Shown here: piece after piece, positions 35,358-43,233 of the stretch
Layout of the letters: the number at the start of each line of letters is the position of its first letter
Numbering within the stretch: the first letter of the stretch is position 1
Made by a program: the position numbers and the translations under genes
Notes under the pieces: generated by a model
The model's database searches: none
Seen by the model: only the letters and a program-made list of their open reading frames with translations
Told to the model about the DNA's origin: nothing
NCBI GenBank assembly: GCA_947174995.1
Contig: CAMWLC010000001.1
Coordinates: 1 to 64,000, forward strand
Length of the DNA: 64,000 bases
From: an uncultured Porphyromonadaceae bacterium
GTDB lineage: Bacteria > Bacteroidota > Bacteroidia > Bacteroidales > Muribaculaceae
Direction: 5' to 3'

Positions 35358-35407
35358 TTTACAGTGTACGGATGCCCTCCGGGTGCTGATCTTTAAGCAC
35401 ATAAGTG

Positions 35408-35451
35408 GATTTTTAGACGCATCCGAAGTGGAGGGACATCGCGCGCGATGT
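35408..35451 (+). repeat. Probable partial copy C of the structured repeat
   Basis: The stretch with TTTTTAGACG followed by GTGGAGGG resembles the left half of copy B. It leads into a 16-nt perfect palindrome (35436-35451) that can be read as a 6-4-6 tip, ACATCG-CGCG-CGATGT. The right half is not clearly conserved. The surrounding gap (35358-35554) holds nothing else except the terminator at 35491-35521. Confidence 0.4.
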
Positions 35452-35490
35452 CTTGCAATTCAACATTGCAGAAGTCATAGCCTGAAAGAA

Positions 35491-35521
35491 AGACCGCTAA
35501 TTCTCTTTGAGTTAGCGGTCT
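35491..35521 (-). terminator. Terminator between the amylase gene and prs
   Basis: AGACCGCTAA (35491-35500) and TTAGCGGTCT (35512-35521) are exact reverse complements with an 11-nt loop. On the minus strand the hairpin is followed by TTCTTTC, fitting termination of prs; it could also stop transcription from the amylase side. Confidence 0.75.
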
Positions 35522-35554
35522 CTTGTGGTGTCATAAGCGAGCGGACCGGGAAGG

Positions 35555-36502
35555 TTACTGCTTGGTGAGGTATTGGGAGGAGATGGATTGGTTGTTGTGG
35601 ATACGGCGGATGGTGTCGGCGAAGAGTTTGGCGACGGGGAGGATGACAGCCTTGGGGTTGTCTTTGCCGTAGGGGATGGAGTCGGTGAAGATGATCTCGG
35701 TGAGACCGCTGGCCATGACACGCTCTGTAGCGGGGTCGGACATCACGGGATGGCTTGCGAGGGCGCGAACGCTGGCGGCTCCGGCGGAGAGCAAGAGATC
35801 GGCGGCTTTGGTGATGGTGCCGGCGGTGTCCACGATGTCATCTAGAAGCACTACGTTCTTACCCTCTACGTCGCCGATGACGGTCATCTTCTCCACCACG
35901 TTGGCTTTGGCACGCTGCTTGTGACAGAGCACGAGGGGGCAGTCGAAGTATTTTGCGTATGCGTTGGCCCTTTTTGCGCCGCCGACGTCGGGAGAGGCGA
36001 TGGCCATGTTCTCCAGGTGCAGGCTCTCGATGTAGGGGATGAAGATCGAGGAGGCGTAGAGATGATCCACGGGGACGTTGAAGAATCCCTGGATCTGGTC
36101 GGCATGGAGGTCCATGGTGATGAGACGGTCAATACCGGCTACGGTAAGGAGGTCTGCTACCAGTTTGGCGGCGATGGAGACGCGGGGTTTATCCTTGCGA
36201 TCCTGTCGTGCCCATCCGAAGTAGGGGATTACGGCTACGATTGTGGCGGCTGATGCACGCTTTGCGGCGTCGATCATCAGGAGCAACTCCATAAGGTTGT
36301 CGCTGTTGGGGAAGGTGGACTGCACGAGGTAGACTTCGGCTCCGCGGATCGACTCGTCGAAGGAGACCTCGAACTCGCCGTCGGCGAAGCGGTCTACGTG
36401 CATCTTGCCCATTTCGATACCAAGGTCCTTGCAGATGGACTCGCCGAGATAGAGGCTGTTGGTCCCGGCGAAAACCTTGATGGGGGGAAGGTTATTACTC
36501 AT
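35555..36502 (-). CDS. prs: Ribose-phosphate pyrophosphokinase
   Basis: This 315-aa protein has the PRPP synthetase landmarks FADGEFEVSFDESIRG, ATP-site YFGWARQDRKDKPRVSI, DLHADQIQGFF and the PRPP-binding loop VVLLDDIVDTAGTITKA. It makes PRPP from ribose-5-phosphate and ATP for nucleotide, His, Trp and NAD synthesis. It is monocistronic; its leader begins with a GC-rich hairpin (36551-36589) immediately after a -7 box. Confidence 0.97.
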   Translation of the reverse strand: MSNNLPPIKVFAGTNSLYLGESICKDLGIEMGKMHVDRFADGEFEVSFDESIRGAEVYLVQSTFPNSDNLMELLLMIDAAKRASAATIVAVIPYFGWARQDRKDKPRVSIAAKLVADLLTVAGIDRLITMDLHADQIQGFFNVPVDHLYASSIFIPYIESLHLENMAIASPDVGGAKRANAYAKYFDCPLVLCHKQRAKANVVEKMTVIGDVEGKNVVLLDDIVDTAGTITKAADLLLSAGAASVRALASHPVMSDPATERVMASGLTEIIFTDSIPYGKDNPKAVILPVAKLFADTIRRIHNNQSISSQYLTKQ

Positions 36503-36550
36503 GATATATTGCTGAAAGATAAAAGATCTTCAATATTGAGCTGTGTGCCG

Positions 36551-36605
36551 ACGGCCGGAGACGTCTCGGGGAGAGGCGTCCCCGGCCGTTGACGGGACAA
36601 AATTA
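36551..36605 (-). promoter_or_regulatory. prs promoter box and 5' leader hairpin
   Basis: On the minus strand TAATTTTG (complement of 36598-36605) fits the -7 box. Just downstream, ACGGCCGG (complement of 36582-36589) pairs with CCGGCCGT (complement of 36551-36558), with a further 4-bp inner stem. The mRNA would start almost at the hairpin. No -33 TTTG is seen at the expected distance. Confidence 0.5.
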
Positions 36606-36694
36606 GTGAAATTTTTGCTGATAACCCTTATAATGGGTGCTAAAAATCTCAAAAATTATTTGAATAAGATGTGTGGAATCTTTTCAGGTCTTGT

Positions 36695-38734
36695 TTACCA
36701 GATGATTACGCGCTCTGCTTCGGGACGGAACATGGGGTCGCCCTCGGTGATGGAGAAGGCCTTGAAGAAGGGCTCCAGATTGCGCAGGGAGACGTTGACG
36801 CGGTTGATGCCCAGGGAGTGCACGTCGCCCGTGGTGAGGGAGCGCATCTCTTCGGGACGCACGTTCTGCGCCCAGAGATTGGCGTAGTTCATGTAGTACA
36901 CCTGGAGAGGATCGAGTCCGTCTATGAGGGCCTCCTCGGAGGTCACGTCCACGCCCTTCTTCTTCTGGGAGTCAAGGAAGGCGGTCATGGCGACACGCAG
37001 ACCTCCCTGGTCGGCGATGTTCTCGCCCAGGGTGTACTGGCCGTTGGCCATGAGGCCGGGAAGTACCTCCACTTCGTTAAACTGCTTCACGAGACCCTGC
37101 GTTAGGGAGGCGAAAGCCTCGGCGTCCTCGGGAGTCCACCAGTTGGTGAGATTGCCCTGCCAGTCGAAGTTGCATCCCTGGTCATCGAAGCCGTGGGTGA
37201 GTTCATGGCCGATGACCACGCCGATTCCGCCGTAGTTCTCTGCATCTGAGGCATTGGGATCGAAGAAGGGAGCCTGAAGTATGCCGGCGGGGAACACGAT
37301 CTCGTTGTTGAGGGGATTGTAGTATGCGTTGATGGTCTGCGGCGTCATGCCCCATTCGGTGCGGTCCACGGGTTTGCCCCATTTCTCAAGATACTTCTTC
37401 TGGGCCCACATTCCGGCATTGTGCACGTTCTCCCAATAGGAGAGGGAGGGGTCGAGAGTAAGCTCGGAGTAGTCCTTCCACTTGTCGGGATAGCCGATCT
37501 TGACGGTGATGTTGTTGAGCTTCTTCATGGCCTGGATCTTGGTGTCGTCGCTCATCCAGGGGAGGTGCATGATGTGCTTGCCCAGGGCGTTGCGGAGATT
37601 CTCCACCAGCCCGATCATGTATTCCTTGGAGCTTTCGGGGAAGTATTCCTCCACATATAGCTGGCCGATGCCCTCGCCGAGGAAATTCTCGGTAGTGCCC
37701 AGGGCGCGTTTCCAACGGGGGCGCTGCTGCTGCACGCCGCTCATCACCTTGTTGAACTCAAACATGGCCTCGCTGAAATCATCGCTCAGATAGGGGGAGG
37801 CGCTATTGACGTATTCCCAGAGATAGAGGTCTTTCTTCTCGCGGTCGGAGAGGGTGGTCCAGAGCTTGTTTGCCTGTTCGAGCGAGCGGGGCTCGGTCAC
37901 GATGATGGTCTCGGGGGCTTGTATGCCCATGGTCTCGATGAAGAAGCGGTCCCAGGGGAGGTTGGGATATTTGGCCTTCAGGTCGGAGAATGAGGTAGGG
38001 TTGTAGAGGGAGGGGATGTCGCGGCTTTCCTCACGCGTGAGGGCCACCTTGGCGAGTTCGGTTTCGACCTTGAGGACATTCTTGGCGATACGTGCGGCGT
38101 CCTTCTTGGAGTATCCGGCGAGCTGCATCGACTTCTGGATGAGCTTGACGTAAGCCTCGCGCACTTCTTTGTTGCGCTTGTCGTTGAGGAGATAGTAGTC
38201 GCGGTCGCCGAGTTCGATAGGACCGGCTCCGGCATACATGGCGTATTCCGAAGAGTTCATCATATCCTCCTGCGGACCCGCTGAGATGAGGGGGGAGGCG
38301 TAGTTGGTATGCATCCAGATGAAGAGATCCTCCATATCTGCCGGTGCCGTCTTCTCGATTTTAGAGAGGTCGGCGAGGATAGGCTTGGCTCCGAGTTCGT
38401 TGCGGCGCACGGAGTCCATGCCTGCTTCGTAGAGGGTAGCCACGAGATAGGCGGTGGTGCCGGGCTGAGGGTTGGTGGAGGCCAGGCGGTTGACTATGCG
38501 CTGCACGCGGTTGTTGCTTGAATCGTTGAGGATGTTGAACTGTCCGTAGCGCGAGTATTCGGGCGTGAGGGGGTGGGAATCCATCCATCCGCGATTGACG
38601 TGATGGTAGAAGTCAGTCTTGGGAGAGGTGGCCTTGTCGATGCCGGAGGCGTCGAGGCTCTTGAGGTGCTCGGCGTGCGCACCTGCGGAGAGCATGAGGG
38701 CGGCGCCTGCAAGAAGGATGTGAGCTGATTTCAT
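36695..38734 (-). CDS. pepO: M13 family metalloendopeptidase (PepO/neprilysin type)
   Basis: This 679-aa protein has a signal peptide (residues 1-21, AGAALMLSAGAHA). An M13 N-terminal domain follows (from about residue 40, YHHVNRGWMDSHPL), and a C-terminal catalytic domain with NAYYNPLNNEIVFPAG, the zinc site HELTH at 510-514 and the third ligand Glu in ENIAD at about 571. The C-terminal Trp is conserved. It cleaves small peptides in the periplasm or at the surface. It lies 47 nt downstream of the XRE regulator gene on the same strand, so it may be the last gene of a DUF2975-XRE-pepO unit. Confidence 0.94.
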   Translation of the reverse strand: MKSAHILLAGAALMLSAGAHAEHLKSLDASGIDKATSPKTDFYHHVNRGWMDSHPLTPEYSRYGQFNILNDSSNNRVQRIVNRLASTNPQPGTTAYLVATLYEAGMDSVRRNELGAKPILADLSKIEKTAPADMEDLFIWMHTNYASPLISAGPQEDMMNSSEYAMYAGAGPIELGDRDYYLLNDKRNKEVREAYVKLIQKSMQLAGYSKKDAARIAKNVLKVETELAKVALTREESRDIPSLYNPTSFSDLKAKYPNLPWDRFFIETMGIQAPETIIVTEPRSLEQANKLWTTLSDREKKDLYLWEYVNSASPYLSDDFSEAMFEFNKVMSGVQQQRPRWKRALGTTENFLGEGIGQLYVEEYFPESSKEYMIGLVENLRNALGKHIMHLPWMSDDTKIQAMKKLNNITVKIGYPDKWKDYSELTLDPSLSYWENVHNAGMWAQKKYLEKWGKPVDRTEWGMTPQTINAYYNPLNNEIVFPAGILQAPFFDPNASDAENYGGIGVVIGHELTHGFDDQGCNFDWQGNLTNWWTPEDAEAFASLTQGLVKQFNEVEVLPGLMANGQYTLGENIADQGGLRVAMTAFLDSQKKKGVDVTSEEALIDGLDPLQVYYMNYANLWAQNVRPEEMRSLTTGDVHSLGINRVNVSLRNLEPFFKAFSITEGDPMFRPEAERVIIW

Positions 38735-38781
38735 GATTTTGTGTATGAGTGATAAATATGAATAGTCGGGTGAGGGGGGGA

Positions 38782-39009
38782 TTATTCCTCCGGATGTTCC
38801 GGGGTGTCGGGTATGAACTCAAGTATGTCGCCCGGCTGGCAGTCCAGCTCGCGACAGATGCTCGAGAGGGTGGAAAACCGTATGGCCTTCGCCTTGCCGG
38901 TCTTGAGTATCGAGAGATTAGACGGAGTGATGTCCATGCGCTCGGCCAGTTCTCCGAGGCTTATCTTGCGCCGGGCCATCATCACGTCGAGATTCACTAT
39001 AATTGCCAT
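38782..39009 (-). CDS. XRE-family helix-turn-helix regulator (YozG type)
   Basis: This 75-aa protein has an HTH at about residues 15-60 (KISLGELAERMDITPSNLSILKTGKAKAIRF) and the typical YozG-like ending CQPGDILEFIPD. It is a small DNA-binding protein usually paired with a DUF2975 membrane protein, exactly as here (gene 40 nt upstream). It probably controls its own operon; the signal is unknown. Confidence 0.9.
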   Translation of the reverse strand: MAIIVNLDVMMARRKISLGELAERMDITPSNLSILKTGKAKAIRFSTLSSICRELDCQPGDILEFIPDTPEHPEE

Positions 39010-39049
39010 TGTGATAGGATAAGCGGTGAAAGTGACGGGAATTGGAGGA

Positions 39050-39712
39050 TCAGATGGTGAGATCCTGAAGTTCGCGCATTTTCAGGCCGCGCGTCCATAT
39101 CTGGGCCATGAGCAGGGCGAGACACCCGAAGAGGAAATCCGACCATGGCACTGTCCATGCGTCTGCAAGGGCCAGCCCTGTGGCGTCTGAGAGATTCATG
39201 CGGAAGAGGATATAGTCGTTGTATAGCCCGGCGAAACACTGAAGACAGGCTATGGCGAGGAGGTATATGCCGAAGCGTCGCAGGTGCCGGATATTCTTAT
39301 ACTCGAATATGTGCCCCTTGTTGATGTTGACGATAAACTTCACGAACTGTATGATGAGCATCACGAGCAGGACGAAAATGGCTACCACGGCTACGGCATT
39401 GACTATTTCCGCTGCCAAGGGCACGGAGTGGGTAGGGAGGAGGACTGTGGCGCGGTCCACCATCGCGGGGAAGGTGCGCCCGTCGTCAAGATAAATGGTG
39501 TCCGTGGGGGCGAAGAGGGAATTGCCCTCGCGCACCACCTTGACCTTGAAGGGGGTGACGGATTCTATATAGGCACCGTCCGAGCCTGAGTTGAAGCCGG
39601 CGTTAAGCCCGGCCATGAAAGCGTTGGCGCTTCCCCAGCACACCGTCAGCACGTTGGTCGCCAGAATTGCGATGATGATGATGCATAGGGTATTTATGGA
39701 AATCTTCTTCAC
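39050..39712 (-). CDS. DUF2975 family membrane protein
   Basis: The 220-aa product has four hydrophobic segments: residues 5-30, about 100-125, 145-165 and 185-205. A periplasmic loop after the first contains GRTFPAMVDRATVLLP. This is the arrangement of DUF2975 proteins, which are commonly encoded beside small XRE regulators. The function is not known; a sensor or partner of the adjacent regulator is plausible inference. A canonical promoter precedes it. Confidence 0.82.
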   Translation of the reverse strand: MKKISINTLCIIIIAILATNVLTVCWGSANAFMAGLNAGFNSGSDGAYIESVTPFKVKVVREGNSLFAPTDTIYLDDGRTFPAMVDRATVLLPTHSVPLAAEIVNAVAVVAIFVLLVMLIIQFVKFIVNINKGHIFEYKNIRHLRRFGIYLLAIACLQCFAGLYNDYILFRMNLSDATGLALADAWTVPWSDFLFGCLALLMAQIWTRGLKMRELQDLTI

Positions 39713-39791
39713 GGGGTGTAAGCGGTTCTCGATTATACAACATTATCTCACAGCCGGGGCCGCTCCCCTGGGGAAGGTCTCAACTGCGGAG

Positions 39792-39822
39792 CAAAGATAA
39801 GTAAAATTTTTGGATTGACAAA
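39792..39822 (-). promoter_or_regulatory. Canonical promoter of the DUF2975-XRE-pepO unit
   Basis: On the minus strand TTTG (complement of 39819-39822), exactly 19 nt, then TATCTTTG (complement of 39792-39799). The -33 element abuts the stop of the menF-like gene (39829). The leader to the start at 39712 is about 70 nt. Confidence 0.75.
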
Positions 39823-39828
39823 TAAAAA

Positions 39829-40803
39829 TTATCGTTTTTCGATAAATTTCAGATGAGGTAGCAATGTTTCCGCCTTGATCCGGGTTTCTTCCCACTCCGC
39901 GTCAGGGTCAGAGAGGGGTGTGATACCGCTGCCGGAATAGAGGGTGACGCCATCGGCGAATATACGGGCGGCACGGAGGGTGACGAAATATTTTCCCTGT
40001 ATGCCGCAATACCCTCCGTAGTAATCTCGTCCGTCGGGTTCGTATTGGGAGATGAGCCGTATGGCCGACTTGCGGTCGGATCCGCATACGGCGGGAGTCG
40101 GTGAGAGAGCTGAGAGCACGCGGCTCCGCAAATCGTGTGAATCGATGGGGACTGCGGCTGTGATGGGAGTGCAGATGTGCTCCACGGGCCCGGCAGCGAG
40201 AGTCAGTGTTTGGGCAGGGATTACCTCGCGGTATAAATGGCTGAGCGTGGAGATGATGAACTCCGTGACCAATTGCTGCTCCTCCATGTTTTTGCTGTCC
40301 CACGGCCCCCCGGTTCCCCCGGGACGCGTGCCCGCGAGGGCCATGGTGGAAAGGGTATCGCCCGATATTTCGGCCAGTAGCTCGGGGGTCGCGCCTATCC
40401 ATGTCCCGGATGCGGGGGTGTGGAAAAGGAACACGAAGGCTCGGGGATAAGCGCGACATAGGGAGAGGAACGTGGCCTTGGGGTCCGGGGTGCCCTTGAC
40501 GGTGATTTTTCTTGCAGCCACTATTTTGCCTTGGCCGCACAGAGCCTCCTTGATGGCCAGGATTTCGGACCGATGGTCATTGGCGGGAGTGTCGGGAAGA
40601 GCATGACCGGAGAGCGACACGGGGAGAGCGTCGATGGATAGGGGATGCTCCGGGGGAATAGTGAAGATTCCGTCGGGATCGTTGGAGAAGGGTGCGATGG
40701 TGAATCCCTCTCCCGTTATACCCCGGAGGGGGTGTTCCGCAGCGAAGGCAAATATCTCGCGTTCCCCCGGGAGACGGCAGGCGTAATACGACCGGCTGTT
40801 CAT
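39829..40803 (-). CDS. menF: Isochorismate synthase (chorismate-binding family)
   Basis: This 324-aa protein of the chorismate-utilising fold has TWIGATPELLAEISGDTL, ALAGTRPGG, HICTPITAAVPI, TPAVCGSDRKSA and YYGGYCGI, in the MenF/EntC/DhbC order. It converts chorismate to isochorismate, the substrate of MenD. It is on the short side for the family. It lies 11 nt downstream of rimO, away from menD-menB-menC-menE at 13517-18176, so the pathway is split over two loci. A role in siderophore synthesis is unlikely because no such genes are present. Confidence 0.88.
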   Translation of the reverse strand: MNSRSYYACRLPGEREIFAFAAEHPLRGITGEGFTIAPFSNDPDGIFTIPPEHPLSIDALPVSLSGHALPDTPANDHRSEILAIKEALCGQGKIVAARKITVKGTPDPKATFLSLCRAYPRAFVFLFHTPASGTWIGATPELLAEISGDTLSTMALAGTRPGGTGGPWDSKNMEEQQLVTEFIISTLSHLYREVIPAQTLTLAAGPVEHICTPITAAVPIDSHDLRSRVLSALSPTPAVCGSDRKSAIRLISQYEPDGRDYYGGYCGIQGKYFVTLRAARIFADGVTLYSGSGITPLSDPDAEWEETRIKAETLLPHLKFIEKR

Positions 40804-40814
40804 GCGGCTTGTAC

Positions 40815-42146
40815 TTACTGAGATATGTATTCGGCCTGAAGCTCGAAAGCGTCAGCGGCGGTGACTTTGGCCATTATGAAATCACCCGGGGAAACGAGGG
40901 GCTCACCCGAAGAGGAGGCGGGAAGAGCCGTGACGTATATCTCGGGGTCCACTTCCGGGCTGTCCCACTGCGTGCGTCCTATGGCCGTGTCTCCCTCGAT
41001 GCGCTCCACGAGCACCTTCACTTCCCTACCGAGCATCTCCTCTGCACGCTCCAGGGCGATGTCCTGCTGGAGGGCCATCAAGCGGTCGAGCCTATCCTCC
41101 TTCACATCCTGCGGGATGTCGTCCGCAAGATGCTCCGCACCCCATGTGCCCTCCTCCTCGCTGTATGCGAAGGCACCCATGCGCTCGAATCGCTGCGTGC
41201 ACACGAAGTCGAGAAGGTCTTCAAACTCCTCTTCGGTCTCTCCGGGGAAACCTACCATGAGGGTGGTGCGTATTTTCAGGTCAGGCACGCGGGAGCGCAT
41301 CTCTTCGAGCAGGGCGACTGTCTGCTCGCGGGTGATGTGGCGGCGCATATTGGAGAGCACCTTGTCCGAAGAGTGCTGGAGGGCGATGTCGATGTATTTG
41401 CACACGTTGTCGCGGCGTGCTATCACGTCGAGAAGATCCATCGGGAAATCGGCAGGATAAGCGTAATGCAACCTTATCCACTCCACGCCCGGGATGTCAG
41501 CCATACGGTCAATGAGTTCGGCCAGGGCGTGGCGCCCATACAGGTCGAGACCATACGAGGAGAGGTCCTGGGCTATGACGTTAAACTCCCTCACGCCCCG
41601 GGCCACGAGCGAGCGCGTTTCCTCAAGTATATCCTCCATGGGGCGCGAGGTGTGGCGTCCGGTGATGAGGGGGATGGCGCAGAAGGAGCAGAAGCGGTTG
41701 CACCCCTCGGATATTTTGAGATATGCGCTCCACTCGGGAGTGGTGAGCGTGCGGTCCCAGTCGCGTGCGGGAATGACTTCCTTCCCTCTGTCGGGGAGGG
41801 CGTCCACGAAGGCTTTCCAGTCAAACTTGCCATACCAGAAATCGACTTCCGGAAGCTCGGACTTGAGTTCCTCCATATATCTCTGGGAGAGACACCCCAT
41901 CACGGCGATGCTCCCTATGCGGCCCTCCTCCTTGAGGCGCACCAGCTCGAGGATGGTCTCGATGGACTCCTCCTTCGCATCCCCGATGAATCCGCAGGTG
42001 TTGATCACCACATACTCTCCCGTCGGGGCCTCCTCATCGTGGTGCATCTCGTACCCCTTGTCGGCCAGACGCCGCAGGAGGCGTTCGGAGTCGATAAGGT
42101 TTTTGGAGCAACCCATGGAAATGATGTCGATGCGTGATTTATCCAT
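40815..42146 (-). CDS. rimO: Ribosomal protein S12 methylthiotransferase
   Basis: This 443-aa protein has an N-terminal UPF0004 domain with cluster Cys residues (SMGCSKNLIDSE, NTCGFIGDAKEES, VMGCLSQRY). A radical-SAM core carries CNRFCSFCAIPLITGRHTSR, and a C-terminal TRAM domain follows. It methylthiolates Asp of ribosomal protein S12. It follows ftsY by 17 nt and precedes the menF-like gene by 11 nt, forming an apparent ftsY-rimO-menF operon. Confidence 0.96.
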   Translation of the reverse strand: MDKSRIDIISMGCSKNLIDSERLLRRLADKGYEMHHDEEAPTGEYVVINTCGFIGDAKEESIETILELVRLKEEGRIGSIAVMGCLSQRYMEELKSELPEVDFWYGKFDWKAFVDALPDRGKEVIPARDWDRTLTTPEWSAYLKISEGCNRFCSFCAIPLITGRHTSRPMEDILEETRSLVARGVREFNVIAQDLSSYGLDLYGRHALAELIDRMADIPGVEWIRLHYAYPADFPMDLLDVIARRDNVCKYIDIALQHSSDKVLSNMRRHITREQTVALLEEMRSRVPDLKIRTTLMVGFPGETEEEFEDLLDFVCTQRFERMGAFAYSEEEGTWGAEHLADDIPQDVKEDRLDRLMALQQDIALERAEEMLGREVKVLVERIEGDTAIGRTQWDSPEVDPEIYVTALPASSSGEPLVSPGDFIMAKVTAADAFELQAEYISQ

Positions 42147-42163
42147 ATATGACCGAAAAGCAG

Positions 42164-43141
42164 TTATTTTATGGCGTTGCCGAAAAGGGAACGGACGAAA
42201 TCGGAGGCGTTGAAAATCTGGAGATCCTCTATATGCTCGCCGATTCCGATGTATTTCACGGGGATGTTAAACTGGTCGCTGATGCCGATCACCACCCCCC
42301 CTTTAGCCGTGCCGTCGAGCTTGGTGATGGCCAGACGGTTGACCTCGGTGGCCGCCACGAACTGCTTGGCCTGTTCGAAGGCGTTCTGACCTGTGGAGCC
42401 GTCGAGCACGAGGAGCACCTCCTGCGGCGCATCGGGCACCACGCGCTGCATCACCTTACGGATTTTGGTGAGCTCGTTCATGAGTCCCACCTTATTGTGG
42501 AGACGGCCTGCGGTGTCGATGATCACGACGTCGGCACCCACATCCTTGGCGTGGCGGAGCGTGTCGAAAGCCACGGCTGCCGGGTCCGAACCCATCTGCT
42601 GCTTCACCACATCGACGCCAGCGCGTTCGCCCCATATCTCTATCTGCTCGATGGCGGCGGCGCGGAAAGTGTCAGCCGCGCCGAGCACCACCTTGTTGCC
42701 AGCCTGCGCGTACTGGTATGCGAGTTTGCCGATGGTGGTCGTCTTGCCCACGCCGTTGACGCCCACCACCATGATCACGTAAGGCTCGCCGGTCTTGGCC
42801 ACGAAGAAGTCATCTACGCCCGGCTCCGAGGGATTGTCGGCCTTGGCGAGGAGGTCGGTCACCTCCTCGCAGAGGAGACGGGTGAGTTCGGAGGTATTGA
42901 CATATTTATCCTTGGCCACGCGCTCTTCGAGGCGTTTGATGATTTTCAGGGTGGTGTCCACGCCCACGTCGCTGAGGACGAAAGCCTCTTCGAGGTTGTC
43001 AAGCACATCATCGTCAACGGTACTTTTTCCGGCCACCGCGCGGGCGATTTTACCGAGGAAACTCTCTTTGGTCTTTTCAAGTCCGGAATCGAGACGTTCC
43101 TTTTTCTCCTCGCGGGAGAAGAGTTTTTTGAAGAATCCCAT
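42164..43141 (-). CDS. ftsY: Signal recognition particle receptor FtsY
   Basis: This 325-aa SRP GTPase has a short charged N-region and the NG domain: G1 GVNGVGKTTTIGKL, DTFRAAAIEQIEIWGER, G3 DTAGRLHNK, G4 TKLDGTAKGG. It targets the ribosome-SRP complex to the inner membrane. The long acidic A domain of E. coli FtsY is lacking, as is common in Bacteroidetes. It is the first gene of ftsY-rimO-menF, just after the pspC terminator. Confidence 0.96.
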   Translation of the reverse strand: MGFFKKLFSREEKKERLDSGLEKTKESFLGKIARAVAGKSTVDDDVLDNLEEAFVLSDVGVDTTLKIIKRLEERVAKDKYVNTSELTRLLCEEVTDLLAKADNPSEPGVDDFFVAKTGEPYVIMVVGVNGVGKTTTIGKLAYQYAQAGNKVVLGAADTFRAAAIEQIEIWGERAGVDVVKQQMGSDPAAVAFDTLRHAKDVGADVVIIDTAGRLHNKVGLMNELTKIRKVMQRVVPDAPQEVLLVLDGSTGQNAFEQAKQFVAATEVNRLAITKLDGTAKGGVVIGISDQFNIPVKYIGIGEHIEDLQIFNASDFVRSLFGNAIK

Positions 43142-43168
43142 AAATCGTGCTATTTTGACGCGAAGTTA

Positions 43169-43203
43169 ATAAAAAAGTGCGAGAGCCGCAAATCATGCGG
43201 CTC
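43169..43203 (-). terminator. Rho-independent terminator of padR-pspC
   Basis: On the minus strand GAGCCGC (complement of 43197-43203) pairs with GCGGCTC (complement of 43183-43189) around a 7-nt loop, followed by TCGCAC and a run of six T. It lies about 30 nt past the pspC stop and just before ftsY. Confidence 0.85.
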
Positions 43204-43233
43204 CCGTCAGGGAAATATCATTCAGCCGAATTG

